A stretch of 64,000 nt of DNA from Paracoccus onubensis (GCF_003591515.1 NZ_QZCG01000001.1:310001-374000), one strand, 5' to 3'; shown: positions 26,994 to 36,126, counted from the stretch's first letter. Translations and numbers: made by a program. The notes: a model not told the origin generated them from the sequence alone.

Positions 26994-28043
26994 CTATTCC
27001 AGAATACCCAGTTCCTTGCAGGCATCGGCATATTCCGCCGTGCAGACTTCCTCGGGCGTCTGGATGCCTTTGTCGAAGATCTCGGCCTTGATGTTTTCAC
27101 GCGTGACCACGGCAGGCACGAACAGTTCGGAAGGCGTGTCGTACAGCGTCGTCTTGGCCTCGGGCGTCTCGCCCTTCAGGAAGGTGGCGACGACTTCGGC
27201 GGCGGCGCGGGCCACGATCTCGGACGGTTTCGAGATGGTGTTGTACTGATCGCCCGCGATGATCAGTTGCAGCGCCGCGATGGTCGCGTCATTGCCGGTG
27301 ACCGGCGGCACCGGATCGACCCCGGCGGCCTTCAATGCGGCAATGGCGCCGCCTGCCGTGCCGTCATTGGCGGCGACGATGCCGGTGATCTTGTCACCAA
27401 AGCGGGTGATCTGGCCAGCGGCCCATTCCTGCGCCTTGGGCGGTGCCCAGTCGGGCGTGTCATATTCGGCCAGAGTCTCGTATTCCGATCCGTCCAGCGC
27501 GGCATCGATTCCGTCGCGGATCAGCCCGGCTGCCGCATCGGTGGGCGAGCCGTTGATTTGCAGGACACCCGCGCCGGCTTCGACGCCTTCGGCCTTCAGG
27601 TGATCGACCAGCGACTGGGCGATGGCCTTGCCGATGCCTTCATTGTCGAAGGACACATAATAATCGGCCGGAACATCCGGGATCGGGCGGTCATAGGCGA
27701 TGATCTTCACGTCCTGGCTTTGGGCGATCTGCACCAGCCCGGCGGCCGCCGAACTGTCGACCGGATCCAGAACCACGATCTTCGCCCCTTGCGCGATGAC
27801 CGAATTGATCTGCTGCTGCTGCAGCGAGGCATCTGCATTGGCGTTCTGGTAAACCACGGTGCAATCCGGGCACAATTCGTCCATGGCGGCCTTGAAGCCC
27901 GGGAAATCATGCTCTTCATATCGCGTCGAGGCCTGATCCGGCATCAGGAATGCGACGGTCGCCGCTTCCTGGGCCAGCGCGGCGGTGCTCAAAAGCCCCG
28001 TCACCAGCGCCGAAGCGGCGGCGATCGAATATCGTTTCTTCAT
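26994..28043 (-). CDS. Sugar/polyol ABC transporter, periplasmic binding protein
   Basis: A 349-residue periplasmic-binding-protein of the RbsB/FrcB (peripla_BP_4) type. The Sec signal is MKKRYSIAAASALVTGLLST with cleavage likely after ALA. The mature protein has VVLDPVDSSAAAGLVQIA and IAYDRPIPD segments, which line the sugar cleft in this family, and two cysteines in DELCPDCTVV. The ATG at 28043 follows GGAGGAGACTCGAG. It is the first gene of the operon and should confer the substrate specificity, predicted as ribitol. Confidence 0.93.
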   Translation of the reverse strand: MKKRYSIAAASALVTGLLSTAALAQEAATVAFLMPDQASTRYEEHDFPGFKAAMDELCPDCTVVYQNANADASLQQQQINSVIAQGAKIVVLDPVDSSAAAGLVQIAQSQDVKIIAYDRPIPDVPADYYVSFDNEGIGKAIAQSLVDHLKAEGVEAGAGVLQINGSPTDAAAGLIRDGIDAALDGSEYETLAEYDTPDWAPPKAQEWAAGQITRFGDKITGIVAANDGTAGGAIAALKAAGVDPVPPVTGNDATIAALQLIIAGDQYNTISKPSEIVARAAAEVVATFLKGETPEAKTTLYDTPSELFVPAVVTRENIKAEIFDKGIQTPEEVCTAEYADACKELGILE

Positions 28044-28166
28044 CTCGAGTCTCCTCCAATTGTCACATGCCCCAACAGGGGCAGCCCGGCGGAACGGGCA
28101 TCCCGCAGAAGCGGGATTCACGCCGCTTTCAGCAATTCCCTGGCCAGTTCTTCTAACTAGCACAAC

Positions 28167-28190
28167 CGATAGAGCATGCACGCTCAATCG
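28167..28190. promoter_or_regulatory. 24-bp dyad, candidate LacI operator
   Basis: Arms CGAT-A-GAGC and GCTC-A-ATCG around ATGCAC, in the 230-bp divergent gap between the binding-protein gene and lacI. It is 124 bp upstream of the transporter start codon. Fits a LacI-type operator (inference). Confidence 0.6.
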
Positions 28191-28273
28191 ATTTAGCAAC
28201 ATTGTGCAAATTGCGGTTTGCTGTCAAGATGCAAGTCTTCCGGCCATATCGGCCAGTCTGACGGGGCAGCAAT

Positions 28274-29305
28274 ATGGCCGGGAACGGCGGGAATTCATCA
28301 AGGCGGCCAACCATCTACGATCTGGCGCAGATCGCGGGCTCCAGCCCCAGCGCCGTGAGCTCGATCCTGAACGGAACGTGGAAGAAGCGCCGAATCAGTT
28401 CGCGGACCGCAGAAAAGGTCATGAAGATCGCGGCGGAACAGGGTTATGCAGTCAATCTTCAGGCCAGCATGTTACGGCGCGAGCGGTCGCATATCATCGG
28501 CATGATCGTTCCCAAATACGACAACCGTTATTTCGGCGCGATTGCCGAGAAATTCGAGGAAATGGCCCGCGCCCGCGATCTGTTCCCGGTCGTGACCTGC
28601 ACGCAGCGCGATCCGGAACTGGAATTCGAGGCGGCCCGCGAACTGGTCTCGTATCAGGCCGAGACGCTGGTGGTGACCGGGGCGACCGACCCGGATCGTA
28701 TCGCCGAATTCTGCGCGGCGGCGGGGGTGCGGACGATCAATCTGGATCTGCCGGGCAGCAAGGCGCCGTCGGTCCTTTCGGATAATTTCGGCGGCGCGCG
28801 TGATCTGACACGGTTGATCATAACCCGTACAAAGCAGGATTTCGGCGCCGTGCCGCCGTTATGGTTCATTGGCGGGCGTTCGCATGATCACAATACGATG
28901 GAACGGCTGCGTGGTTTCCGCATCGCCCATCAGGAGGCGGGACTGACCCTGTCCGAAGACCGCATTCTGATGCCGGGTTATTCGCCGGACAACGCATTCG
29001 CCGCCCTGGAAGGCCGCGAATTCACGCAATCATGCGGCATTTTCGTGAATTCGACGATTTCAATGGAAGGCGTGGTCCGCTGGCTGACTGGCAATGTCGC
29101 GATGGACCGTGTCCGGCTGGGCTGTTTCGACTGGGACCCGTTCGCAGCGCTTCTGCCTCAGAATGTCGGCATGGCGGAACAGGACGTGCCGGCGATGCTG
29201 GCCCGGTTGTTCCAGATCGTTTCTTCGGCGGAAGGCAATCCATCGGATCGCATCGAATTGCCCTGCATCCTGCGGCCACTTTCGCCGCAGCGCGGTTTCA
29301 TCTGA
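28274..29305 (+). CDS. LacI family transcriptional regulator
   Basis: A 343-residue LacI protein with the N-terminal helix-turn-helix TIYDLAQIAGSSPSAVSSIL, hinge helix, and a periplasmic-binding-like effector domain. The position-specific hinge residues RRISSRTAEKVMKIA are normal for the family. It is divergent from the ribitol importer-dehydrogenase-kinase operon and is the obvious repressor. The inducer could be ribitol or D-ribulose (inference). A dyad at 28167-28190 is the candidate target. Confidence 0.92.
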   Translation: MAGNGGNSSRRPTIYDLAQIAGSSPSAVSSILNGTWKKRRISSRTAEKVMKIAAEQGYAVNLQASMLRRERSHIIGMIVPKYDNRYFGAIAEKFEEMARARDLFPVVTCTQRDPELEFEAARELVSYQAETLVVTGATDPDRIAEFCAAAGVRTINLDLPGSKAPSVLSDNFGGARDLTRLIITRTKQDFGAVPPLWFIGGRSHDHNTMERLRGFRIAHQEAGLTLSEDRILMPGYSPDNAFAALEGREFTQSCGIFVNSTISMEGVVRWLTGNVAMDRVRLGCFDWDPFAALLPQNVGMAEQDVPAMLARLFQIVSSAEGNPSDRIELPCILRPLSPQRGFI

Positions 29306-29411
29306 TCTGCAACGGGCGGAGTTTGCGCCGGATGAATCGCTTGCCGGTTGCAAGCGGCTCGGCAATGCCGACGATTCGGTCAAGTTATCGGATGGCGCTG
29401 CCGGGCCGGTA

Positions 29412-30374
29412 TCAAGGGCCGTGATCCGTGCCCGGTACAGCACCGGCGGGCATGGGCAGCTTTCCGGCCCAGACACCCTGTTCAACCATCGCGGCGACCT
29501 GTGCCGTGATCGCTTGCCCGGCAAAGCGCGCCAGACGCGGGGCAGGCCGGTCGGTGGGATAGCCGAGAACCAGTTTTCGCTGCGGAACCGGATTGATGAG
29601 CGGAGCGGCGCAAAGCAGGCCGTGTTCGAGATCACCGTAAATCGGGGCGGGCGGAAGCACTGTCATCCCATGTCCGCCGCCGACCAGTTGCTTGAGCGCC
29701 GCATAGCTGTCTGCCTCGACAGGGACATCAAGAAGAAATCCGCAATCTTCGGCGCAGCGATCAAGAATTGCGCGCAAACTATGGCCGACGCTTGGCAGAA
29801 GCAGCCGGGTCGCGCGGAGATCCCTGAAATGCACGGGTTTGTCTTGCGACAGTTCCGCTCCGGGCGGGCCGACCAGAAACAGGACTTCTTCCAGCAGCGG
29901 CTGCAAATGCAGGCTGCGCGCCGATTTGGGATCGTAAAGGACCGAGGCGTCGACCTCGCCGCGATGCATCCAGTCCAGCAGATAGCCGGAATAGGCACTG
30001 ACAATGCGAAGCGTTGCCTCGGGATGCGTTGCCCTGAACGCGGCAACCAGCGGCTCGGCAAGGATATCCGAGACGGTGGGCGGCATGCCGATCGCCACAT
30101 GGCCACGCAGCGGCGCGTTCTCGTTCCCGACAGAGGCGCGGATCCCTTCGGTTTCGGCCATGACCCGCAATGCGTGGCGCAGCACATCCTGCCCCTGCTC
30201 GGTCAGGATCATGCCGCGGCCATGACGATCGAAAAGCCGTGCCCCCAGTTCCTCTTCAAGCAATCTGACCTGACGGCTAAGCGCGGGCTGCGCGATATGC
30301 AAACGATCGGCGGCTTTGGACAGGCTGCCCAGTTCGGCTACATGTATCAGCGTGCGAAGTTGGGACAACTCCAT
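29412..30374 (-). CDS. LysR family transcriptional regulator
   Basis: A 320-residue LysR protein. The ATG at 30374 gives MELSQLRTLIHVAELGSLSK, a standard LysR N-terminus, and the HTH segment is AADRLHIAQPALSRQVRLLE. The frame is open upstream to 30596 but crosses into the divergent gene. It faces the ComDE-like decarboxylase operon across a 113-bp gap that contains a perfect LysR-type dyad (30390-30406). It probably regulates that operon and itself. Confidence 0.93.
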   Translation of the reverse strand: MELSQLRTLIHVAELGSLSKAADRLHIAQPALSRQVRLLEEELGARLFDRHGRGMILTEQGQDVLRHALRVMAETEGIRASVGNENAPLRGHVAIGMPPTVSDILAEPLVAAFRATHPEATLRIVSAYSGYLLDWMHRGEVDASVLYDPKSARSLHLQPLLEEVLFLVGPPGAELSQDKPVHFRDLRATRLLLPSVGHSLRAILDRCAEDCGFLLDVPVEADSYAALKQLVGGGHGMTVLPPAPIYGDLEHGLLCAAPLINPVPQRKLVLGYPTDRPAPRLARFAGQAITAQVAAMVEQGVWAGKLPMPAGAVPGTDHGP

Positions 30375-30389
30375 AAGAGACCGTCGAGA

Positions 30390-30406
30390 TATACAATAAT
30401 CGTATA
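30390..30406. promoter_or_regulatory. LysR box (T-N11-A dyad)
   Basis: TATAC-N7-GTATA, perfect 5-bp arms, which contains the T-N11-A core of LysR recognition sites. It lies 16 bp from the lysR start codon, so it should be the autoregulatory and activator site for the divergent decarboxylase operon. Confidence 0.75.
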
Positions 30407-30487
30407 GCTGTTCACAAAAATCACTCGACGTCCAGAAGATTTTGTTAAGGCTATAAGGGGCAGGCAACCCTGACGAGGAGAGATGCG

Positions 30488-31039
30488 GTGAGCGTCGTCG
30501 ATAGGATTTCAGCGGGCGCCGCCCGCGATCCGGCCAGAGAGTGGCCGCTTGAACTTTATGATCTGCTGAAGCGCGCGGGTATCCGGCAGGTGTCATATGT
30601 CCCCGATGCGGGGCATTCCGCGCTTATCCGCCTGTTCGGCGATGATGCGGATATGACCACCAATATGTTGACAACCGAGGAAGAGGGCATCGCCATTGCG
30701 ACCGGCGCGTGGCTTGGCGGCCAGCGCAGCGTTGTTCTGATGCAAAGCTCGGGGGTGGGAAACTGCATCAACATGCTGTCGCTGCCGGTGCAGACCCGCA
30801 CGCCGCTGCTGATGCTGGTGACGATGCGCGGGGAATGGGCCGAGTTCAATCCCTGGCAGGTCCCCATGGGGCAGGCGACCGAGGCGGCGCTTACGGCAAT
30901 CGGCGTGACCGTGCTGCGCGCGGAAACACCGGAAGACCTGATCGAGATCGCAGAGCAGGCCGCCGGAATGGCCTTCGACGCGGATCAGCAGATCGCGGTG
31001 CTGATCGGTCAACGCCTGCTTGGCAAGAAGAAATGGTGA
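30488..31039 (+). CDS. TPP-dependent decarboxylase, alpha subunit (ComD-like)
   Basis: A 183-residue pyrimidine-domain subunit of a two-chain TPP decarboxylase. It matches the sulfopyruvate/phosphonopyruvate decarboxylase alpha layout: VPDAGHS near residue 40, the TPP-activating glutamate within E64-E66 of TTEEEGIAIATGAW, QSSGVGNCIN, and VPMGQAT. The start is a GTG with GAGGAGAG upstream. Substrate could be sulfopyruvate or another 3-substituted pyruvate; nothing in the sequence decides it. Its stop overlaps the beta-subunit start (ATGGTGA). Confidence 0.85.
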   Translation: MSVVDRISAGAARDPAREWPLELYDLLKRAGIRQVSYVPDAGHSALIRLFGDDADMTTNMLTTEEEGIAIATGAWLGGQRSVVLMQSSGVGNCINMLSLPVQTRTPLLMLVTMRGEWAEFNPWQVPMGQATEAALTAIGVTVLRAETPEDLIEIAEQAAGMAFDADQQIAVLIGQRLLGKKKW

Positions 31040-31632
31040 ATGACATGACGCTCCCGACAATGGACCGCCGTGCGGCGGTGGCGAAACTTCTGGCTGCGCG
31101 GGACGGCGCGCTGGTGGTGACCGGTCTTGGCTCGCCCAGCTATGACGTTCACGCGGCAGGCGATATGGATAACAACTATTATCTTTGGGGCGCCATGGGA
31201 GGCGCTGCGCTGGTCGGGCTTGGCATCGCGCAGGCGCAGCGCGACAGGCGGGTCATGGTCATCACCGGCGATGGCGAGCAGTTGATGGCTTTTGGTGCCC
31301 TGGCGACCATTGCGGTTGCCGCGCCGAAAAACCTTGACGTGATCGTGCTGGACAACCAGCATTTCGGCGAGACCGGGATGCAGCCAAGCCATACCGGGCA
31401 CGGCATTGCCCTCGACCGGGTCGCGGCCGCTGCCGGTTTCGCCGAAACCGCCGAGATTCGCAGCCTTGAAGAGCTCGGGGCATTGACCAAACGCCTGCGC
31501 GAACCTGCCGCCGGGCCGCGGCTTTTCGTCCTTAAGGTCGAAGCGAATAATCTGCCGCGCTCCCTGCCGCCACGCGACGCGGTATTCGTCAAGAACCGGT
31601 TTCGTGCGCATCTGGGGCTGGCGAGTTGTTGA
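31033..31632 (+). CDS. TPP-dependent decarboxylase, beta subunit (ComE-like)
   Basis: A 199-residue pyrophosphate-domain subunit. The TPP/Mg motif runs from D80 of GDGE to N108 of LDNQHFGETG. The product completes the active site with the alpha subunit to decarboxylate a 2-oxo acid to an aldehyde. It overlaps the alpha gene by seven bases; an ATG at 31045 is an alternative start. The next gene encodes an aldehyde dehydrogenase, which would consume the aldehyde. Confidence 0.85.
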   Translation: MVNDMTLPTMDRRAAVAKLLAARDGALVVTGLGSPSYDVHAAGDMDNNYYLWGAMGGAALVGLGIAQAQRDRRVMVITGDGEQLMAFGALATIAVAAPKNLDVIVLDNQHFGETGMQPSHTGHGIALDRVAAAAGFAETAEIRSLEELGALTKRLREPAAGPRLFVLKVEANNLPRSLPPRDAVFVKNRFRAHLGLASC

Positions 31633-31705
31633 AATGGCCGGGAATGCGGCTTCGTCCGTTCCGGCTGATGTAAAGGCGGCCACGCGGCCGCGGCATGGGG
31701 GGAAG

Positions 31706-33184
31706 ATGGCACTTGCACGATTCCAGAACACCGTCGGCGGGCGTCTTGTCCCGGCCCGGAACACATTCGAGTCGCTGGATCCGTTCACCGGCAAACCCTG
31801 GGCGCTTATTCCGGAAGATGGCCCCGCCGAGGTCGAGGCGGCCGTGGCTGCGGCGAAAGCGGCGTTTCGCAACCCGGCATGGGCAGGGCTGAATGCCGGT
31901 GCGCGTGGAAAACTGCTGCTGCGCGTGGCGGAGCTGATTGCCCGGGACGCCGATCGCCTTGCTGCGCTTGAAACCCGCGACAATGGCAAGCTTCTGGCCG
32001 AGATGACGGCGCAATTGCGCTATATCCCTGAATGGTTCCGTTATTTCGGCGGGCTTGCGGACAAGATCGAAGGCGCTGTCCTGCCCATCGACAAAAGCGG
32101 CATGTTCGCCTTTACCCGACGCGAGCCGCTTGGCGTGATCGCGGCGATCATGCCCTGGAATTCGCCGCTGATGCTGTTGACATGGAAACTCGCGCCGCTG
32201 CTTGCCGCGGGCAATACCGCGGTCATCAAACCGTCCGAACACAGCTCTGCCTCGGCGCTGGAATTCGTGAAGCTGTTCGAGCAGGCGGGTTTTCCTCCGG
32301 GCGTCGTCAATACCGTGACCGGGATGCCGAAGGAGGTCGGAACCCCGTTGGTCAGCCATCCCGATGTGGCCAAGATCGCCTTTACCGGTGGTGAGCCGGG
32401 GGGGCTTGCAGTTTACCGGGCGGCGGTCGAGGGGCTGAAGACGGTGACGCTGGAACTGGGCGGAAAATCGGCCAATATCGTTTTTGGCGACGCCAATATC
32501 GATAGCGCGGTGAATGGGGCGATTTCCGGCATTTTCGCGGCCTCGGGTCAGACCTGCATTGCCGGATCGCGTCTGCTGGTGCATCGCTCCGTGCATGATC
32601 GGGTCGTCGAGGGCGTGGTGGCGCTGGCGGGCAAGGCGCGGCTTGGCAATCCCGCCGATGCCGCGACTCAGGTCGGCCCGGTCACCACGCGGGCGCAGCG
32701 CGAAAAGGTGCTGTCCTATCTTGATATCGCGCAGGACGAAGGGGCCGAGCTTGCCCTTGGGGGCGGCACGCCGGATGCCGACGGGCTTCGCGACGGCTGG
32801 TTCGTGCAGCCGACGATCTTCACCGGGGTCAGCAACCGGATGCGGATTGCGAGGGAAGAGGTTTTCGGTCCGGTGCTTTCGGTCATTCCCTTCGACGAGG
32901 AAGAAGAGGCCTATGCCATCGCCAATGACAGCCCTTATGGTCTGGCGGCCGGGCTTTGGACCTCGGATATCGGGCGGGCTTTGCGCGGCAGCGCGGCTTT
33001 GGAGGCCGGGACGATCTGGGTGAATTCCTATCGTGCGGTCAGCTATATGGCTCCTTTCGGCGGCTATAAGCGATCGGGGATCGGGCGTGAGAACGGGCAG
33101 GACGCCATCGACGCCTATCTGCAGACCAAAACCGTCTGGATCGATATGATCGGCGAGACCGCCAATCCCTTTGTCATCCGGTGA
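31706..33184 (+). CDS. Aldehyde dehydrogenase
   Basis: A 492-residue NAD(P)-dependent aldehyde dehydrogenase with all catalytic residues visible: N152 in PWNSPL, K175 in KPSEHS, E250 in LELGG and nucleophile C284 in GQTCIAGSR. The cofactor loop reads FTGGEPGG, slightly different from the usual FTGSTxxG. The ATG at 31706 follows GGGGGGAAG; an in-frame ATG at 31634, two bases after the beta-subunit stop, is possible. It probably oxidises the aldehyde made by the preceding decarboxylase. Confidence 0.92.
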   Translation: MALARFQNTVGGRLVPARNTFESLDPFTGKPWALIPEDGPAEVEAAVAAAKAAFRNPAWAGLNAGARGKLLLRVAELIARDADRLAALETRDNGKLLAEMTAQLRYIPEWFRYFGGLADKIEGAVLPIDKSGMFAFTRREPLGVIAAIMPWNSPLMLLTWKLAPLLAAGNTAVIKPSEHSSASALEFVKLFEQAGFPPGVVNTVTGMPKEVGTPLVSHPDVAKIAFTGGEPGGLAVYRAAVEGLKTVTLELGGKSANIVFGDANIDSAVNGAISGIFAASGQTCIAGSRLLVHRSVHDRVVEGVVALAGKARLGNPADAATQVGPVTTRAQREKVLSYLDIAQDEGAELALGGGTPDADGLRDGWFVQPTIFTGVSNRMRIAREEVFGPVLSVIPFDEEEEAYAIANDSPYGLAAGLWTSDIGRALRGSAALEAGTIWVNSYRAVSYMAPFGGYKRSGIGRENGQDAIDAYLQTKTVWIDMIGETANPFVIR

Positions 33185-33201
33185 TATTGAAGGAGAACGT
33201 C

Positions 33202-33975
33202 ATGAGACTTCAGGGAAGGACCGCCATCGTTACCGGTGCGGCAGGCGGGATCGGCCGCGCCAGCGCGATACGCTTCCTTGCCGAGGGCGCAAAGGTCGTT
33301 CTTGGTGATGTGGACGAGTCCCGGCTTATGGCGACCGCCGCCGCGATCGGCACGGATGAGACAGTGCTTGCCGTTGTCGCCGATGTCTCGAAAAAGGCGG
33401 ATATCGATGCGTTGGTGGCCGCGGCGGTCGGGAAATTCGGTCGCGTCGACATCATGCTGAACAATGCCGGGATCGCGCCGGTGATGGATTTCCTCGATGT
33501 GAGCGAAGAGATCTACGATCATGTGCTGAGCGTGAATCTGAAAGGCGCGTTCCTTGGCACTCAGGCCGCCGCCCGTCAGATGATCGCTCAGGGCGAGGGT
33601 GGGGTGATCATCAACATGTCTTCGATCAATTCCGGGCTCGCCAATCCGAATGTCGCAACCTATGCGATTTCCAAAGGCGGGATGAATCAGGTGACGTCCA
33701 CCGCCGCAGTGGCCTTTGCGCCCTATGGCATCCGCGTCTGCGGCGTCGGCCCCGGCACGATCGCAACGGATATCATCAAGGGTGCCTTTACCGAGCGTGC
33801 AGGCATGGATGCCATCCTTGCCCGCACACCGATGGGGCGTCTGGGGGAGCCGGAAGAGGTTGCTTCGGTCGTGGCATTCCTTGCCAGCGATGACGCTTCT
33901 TATATCACCGGCGAGACGATTTATCCCGATGGCGGCCGCCGTGTGCTGAACTATACCGTGCCGGTCAGGGAATAA
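33202..33975 (+). CDS. SDR family oxidoreductase
   Basis: A 257-residue classical short-chain dehydrogenase: TGAAGGIGRASA cofactor motif, NNAGIAP, active-site Ser in MSSINS, and YAISKGGMNQ with the Tyr-x3-Lys pair. AAGGAGAACGTC precedes the ATG at 33202. As last gene of the operon it may oxidise a 2-hydroxy acid to the 2-oxo acid taken by the ComDE-like enzyme. The direction and substrate are inferred only from gene order. Confidence 0.9.
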   Translation: MRLQGRTAIVTGAAGGIGRASAIRFLAEGAKVVLGDVDESRLMATAAAIGTDETVLAVVADVSKKADIDALVAAAVGKFGRVDIMLNNAGIAPVMDFLDVSEEIYDHVLSVNLKGAFLGTQAAARQMIAQGEGGVIINMSSINSGLANPNVATYAISKGGMNQVTSTAAVAFAPYGIRVCGVGPGTIATDIIKGAFTERAGMDAILARTPMGRLGEPEEVASVVAFLASDDASYITGETIYPDGGRRVLNYTVPVRE

Positions 33976-34063
33976 GCAGGATGAATGGCCCCGACGGCAG
34001 GTTGCGGCGATCCATATCCTGTTGTCCGCCGGATCGCAGATGTCATGTCGCCGGCTTTGACGG

Positions 34064-35245
34064 CTATTGTTCCTTCAGGCGCATGAATTGAATGAAGCAG
34101 AACAGATAGGCAAGAAACAGGACCAATCCGCAGCCAAGCGCATGGTCCGTGAACAGTCCTGCCGCGAAACTGCAGATCACGCCGCTCAGCATCTGGAAGC
34201 AGCCATAAAGCCCCGAGGCGGATCCGACATTGCTGCCAGCCAGCCGAAGCGTGGTGCCGATCGCGACCGGTCCCAGACCCCCGGCGGCGAAAAGAATGAT
34301 CAGGCTTACGGTGACGACGGAAACCGGCGTCAGCATGTCGGTGATCGCGCCGATCAGGAATGCCAGCCCGGCAAGGACTCCGATGACGGAAAAGCTTCGA
34401 AGGATCAGGCGGTCCCTTACCCGCCCAACGATAGCGCGGGTCAGCAGGGAACCGGCCGCCGCCGCTGCAAGCGTGCTTCCGACGCAATACCCGACCGCCT
34501 GAACGCTCAGACCCATTTCGGAAGTCAGGATGAACGGTGCAGAGACGAAATAGGCATAGCACGCCGTCGATCCGAATGCTCCGCCGGTTATGGCTCTGAA
34601 AAAGGCTTTCCCGGCAAGAAGATCCCGGAATGTCGCGTAGATGCGCGTGGCGTTCAGTGTTCCGCTTGGGGCGGCGGTCTCGGGCAGATAGCGGGTGGCA
34701 AGTGCGATGGTTATCAATCCCATAAGCACCAGCGCCCCGAAAATCGTCCGCCATCCGAACAGGCCGGCAATCTCGGCGCCGATCACGGGTGCCAGACCGG
34801 GGCCAAGAAGCAGGATGAGGTTCAGGATCGCGATGCTGCGCGTGGTGCTTATGCCTCTGCTTGTGTCGGCCACGATGACGCGGGTCAGTGCCAGCCCGCC
34901 CGCGCCGCCCAAAGCCTGCAGGAAACGCGCGGCAATCAGGAACTCGATTCCCGTGGCAAGATAGGATGCAACCGCCCCGGTGCAATAGATGCACAACGCG
35001 CCAAGAACCGCGGGGCGCCGTCCTATCGCATCCGATAACGGGCCATAGATCAATTGTCCAAGCGCCAGACCAAGGATGTAAACGGTGACGGTCAGCTGGA
35101 TGGTCTGGCTGTCCGTATGCAGGGCCAGAGCAGCCTGAGGCAGCGCGGGAACGAAGATATGCATCGCCAGCGTGCCGCTGAAAGCGATCAGCACCAGAAG
35201 CGCAAGTGAAGCGTGCAGGGGTTTATCCGTGGGCGTGGTGGTCAT
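34064..35245 (-). CDS. MFS transporter, Bcr/CflA drug-resistance family
   Basis: A 393-residue MFS protein with twelve membrane segments. The loop motif GPLSDAIGRRPAV between helices 2 and 3 and FLQALGGAGGLALTRVIVAD of helix 4-5 are typical of Bcr/CflA proton antiporters. The ATG at 35245 gives a normal short cytoplasmic tail (MTTTPTDKPLHASLAL). The frame continues to an ATG at 35314 that overlaps the marR stop as ATGA, so a longer form coupled to marR is possible. Substrate unknown; regulated by the adjacent MarR (inference). Confidence 0.88.
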   Translation of the reverse strand: MTTTPTDKPLHASLALLVLIAFSGTLAMHIFVPALPQAALALHTDSQTIQLTVTVYILGLALGQLIYGPLSDAIGRRPAVLGALCIYCTGAVASYLATGIEFLIAARFLQALGGAGGLALTRVIVADTSRGISTTRSIAILNLILLLGPGLAPVIGAEIAGLFGWRTIFGALVLMGLITIALATRYLPETAAPSGTLNATRIYATFRDLLAGKAFFRAITGGAFGSTACYAYFVSAPFILTSEMGLSVQAVGYCVGSTLAAAAAGSLLTRAIVGRVRDRLILRSFSVIGVLAGLAFLIGAITDMLTPVSVVTVSLIILFAAGGLGPVAIGTTLRLAGSNVGSASGLYGCFQMLSGVICSFAAGLFTDHALGCGLVLFLAYLFCFIQFMRLKEQ

Positions 35246-35310
35246 GTAATCGGCGTCACGATACAGGCAGGGGCATTTTTCGGGGGGGCGGGAAAGCATG
35301 GCGGGCTGAA

Positions 35311-35784
35311 TCATCCATCCGGGATATTTGCCGAAATCCTGATAAGTGCCGAACGCATGGCGGCAATTTCCTCGTCCGAGACGGAGGTGAGGAATTTCCG
35401 CTCGGCTTCCATGCTTTTTGCGATGATGAATTCCGCCCAGCTTCGTCCTTCCGCCGTAAGCGAGATGCGTTTCGTCCGCTTGTCGTCGGCGTCGGGCGCA
35501 GAGGCGACAAGATCGCGCTCGGTCAAAAGCTGAATGACGCGAACCAGTGCGGACGGATCAAGGCCAAGCTGGGCGGCAAGATCCCGTTGACGCATCGGCT
35601 GATTATGATCGTAAAGCGCAATCAGCGGGCTGCGGGTCGCATCGGTGAAGCCGACGGCGCGAAACTCGTCATCGATATAACGGCGCCATTTCCGAAAGAT
35701 GCTGCCCAGAAGGCGACCGAACCGGGCGGAGGGATCCGCCTGAGGCTGCGCTTGGGTCGCTTTGACAGGTAAAATCGATGACAT
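35311..35784 (-). CDS. MarR family transcriptional regulator
   Basis: A 157-residue MarR winged-helix protein. The DNA-binding region is RQRDLAAQLGLDPSALVRVIQLL followed by the wing DADDKRTKRISLTAEG. It is immediately upstream of and partly overlaps the MFS exporter frame, the usual repressor-exporter arrangement. A TGACATGTCA palindrome overlaps its own start codon, which would allow autorepression. Confidence 0.92.
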   Translation of the reverse strand: MSSILPVKATQAQPQADPSARFGRLLGSIFRKWRRYIDDEFRAVGFTDATRSPLIALYDHNQPMRQRDLAAQLGLDPSALVRVIQLLTERDLVASAPDADDKRTKRISLTAEGRSWAEFIIAKSMEAERKFLTSVSDEEIAAMRSALIRISANIPDG

Positions 35785-35788
35785 GTCA
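35779..35788. promoter_or_regulatory. MarR-type palindrome
   Basis: Perfect TGACATGTCA overlapping the marR start codon, flanked by ATCGA and TCGAT in inverted orientation (one base offset). Candidate autoregulatory operator. Confidence 0.5.
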
Positions 35789-36126
35789 TTCGATTAGCCC
35801 CCGTGGCGTTGACATGCAAGGGGCAGGGATGCTGGTCGTGTCGAGGATCCGTGATAAATATGGAATATTTTTTCATAATATATAGGGTGGCATAAATATA
35901 TTTTGAATCAGTAGATTGATGAGGATTCTTGACAGATTCACCTTTTCTGCAGGTCATGCGATCATGGATGATCCGGGCTGCCTCAGCCTGCCGGATGGCG
36001 GCGTGTTTTCACACTGTGAAACCGGGTCCTCTTTCATTGACGGTCGCGCGTTGGCTTCGTCCAATATGCGCAAGCTGCTGGCGGCCCGAGTTCGTTCAGT
36101 ACCGCCAAAGGGATGGAGGAGACGGG
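35785..36126. other. AT-rich divergent control region
   Basis: The 342 bp between marR and the tetronate operon include an AT-rich block (about 35855-35915) unlike the surrounding DNA. A perfect TTTCA-N5-TGAAA dyad lies at 36007-36021. An open frame runs through from 35929, but it lacks family similarity and a ribosome site until 36127. Confidence 0.6.
36007..36021. promoter_or_regulatory. IclR-type dyad, site 1
   Basis: TTTCA-CACTG-TGAAA, perfect arms, 105 bp upstream of the first gene of the otnK operon. The same layout occurs at 45733 beside the iclR gene and, with one mismatch, at 39559. Confidence 0.6.

Noticed and set aside
35929..36126. N-terminal extension of the solute-binding-like protein
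   Set aside because: The stretch has no signal peptide, no ribosome site and no family similarity, whereas GGAGGAGACGGG directly precedes the ATG at 36127.
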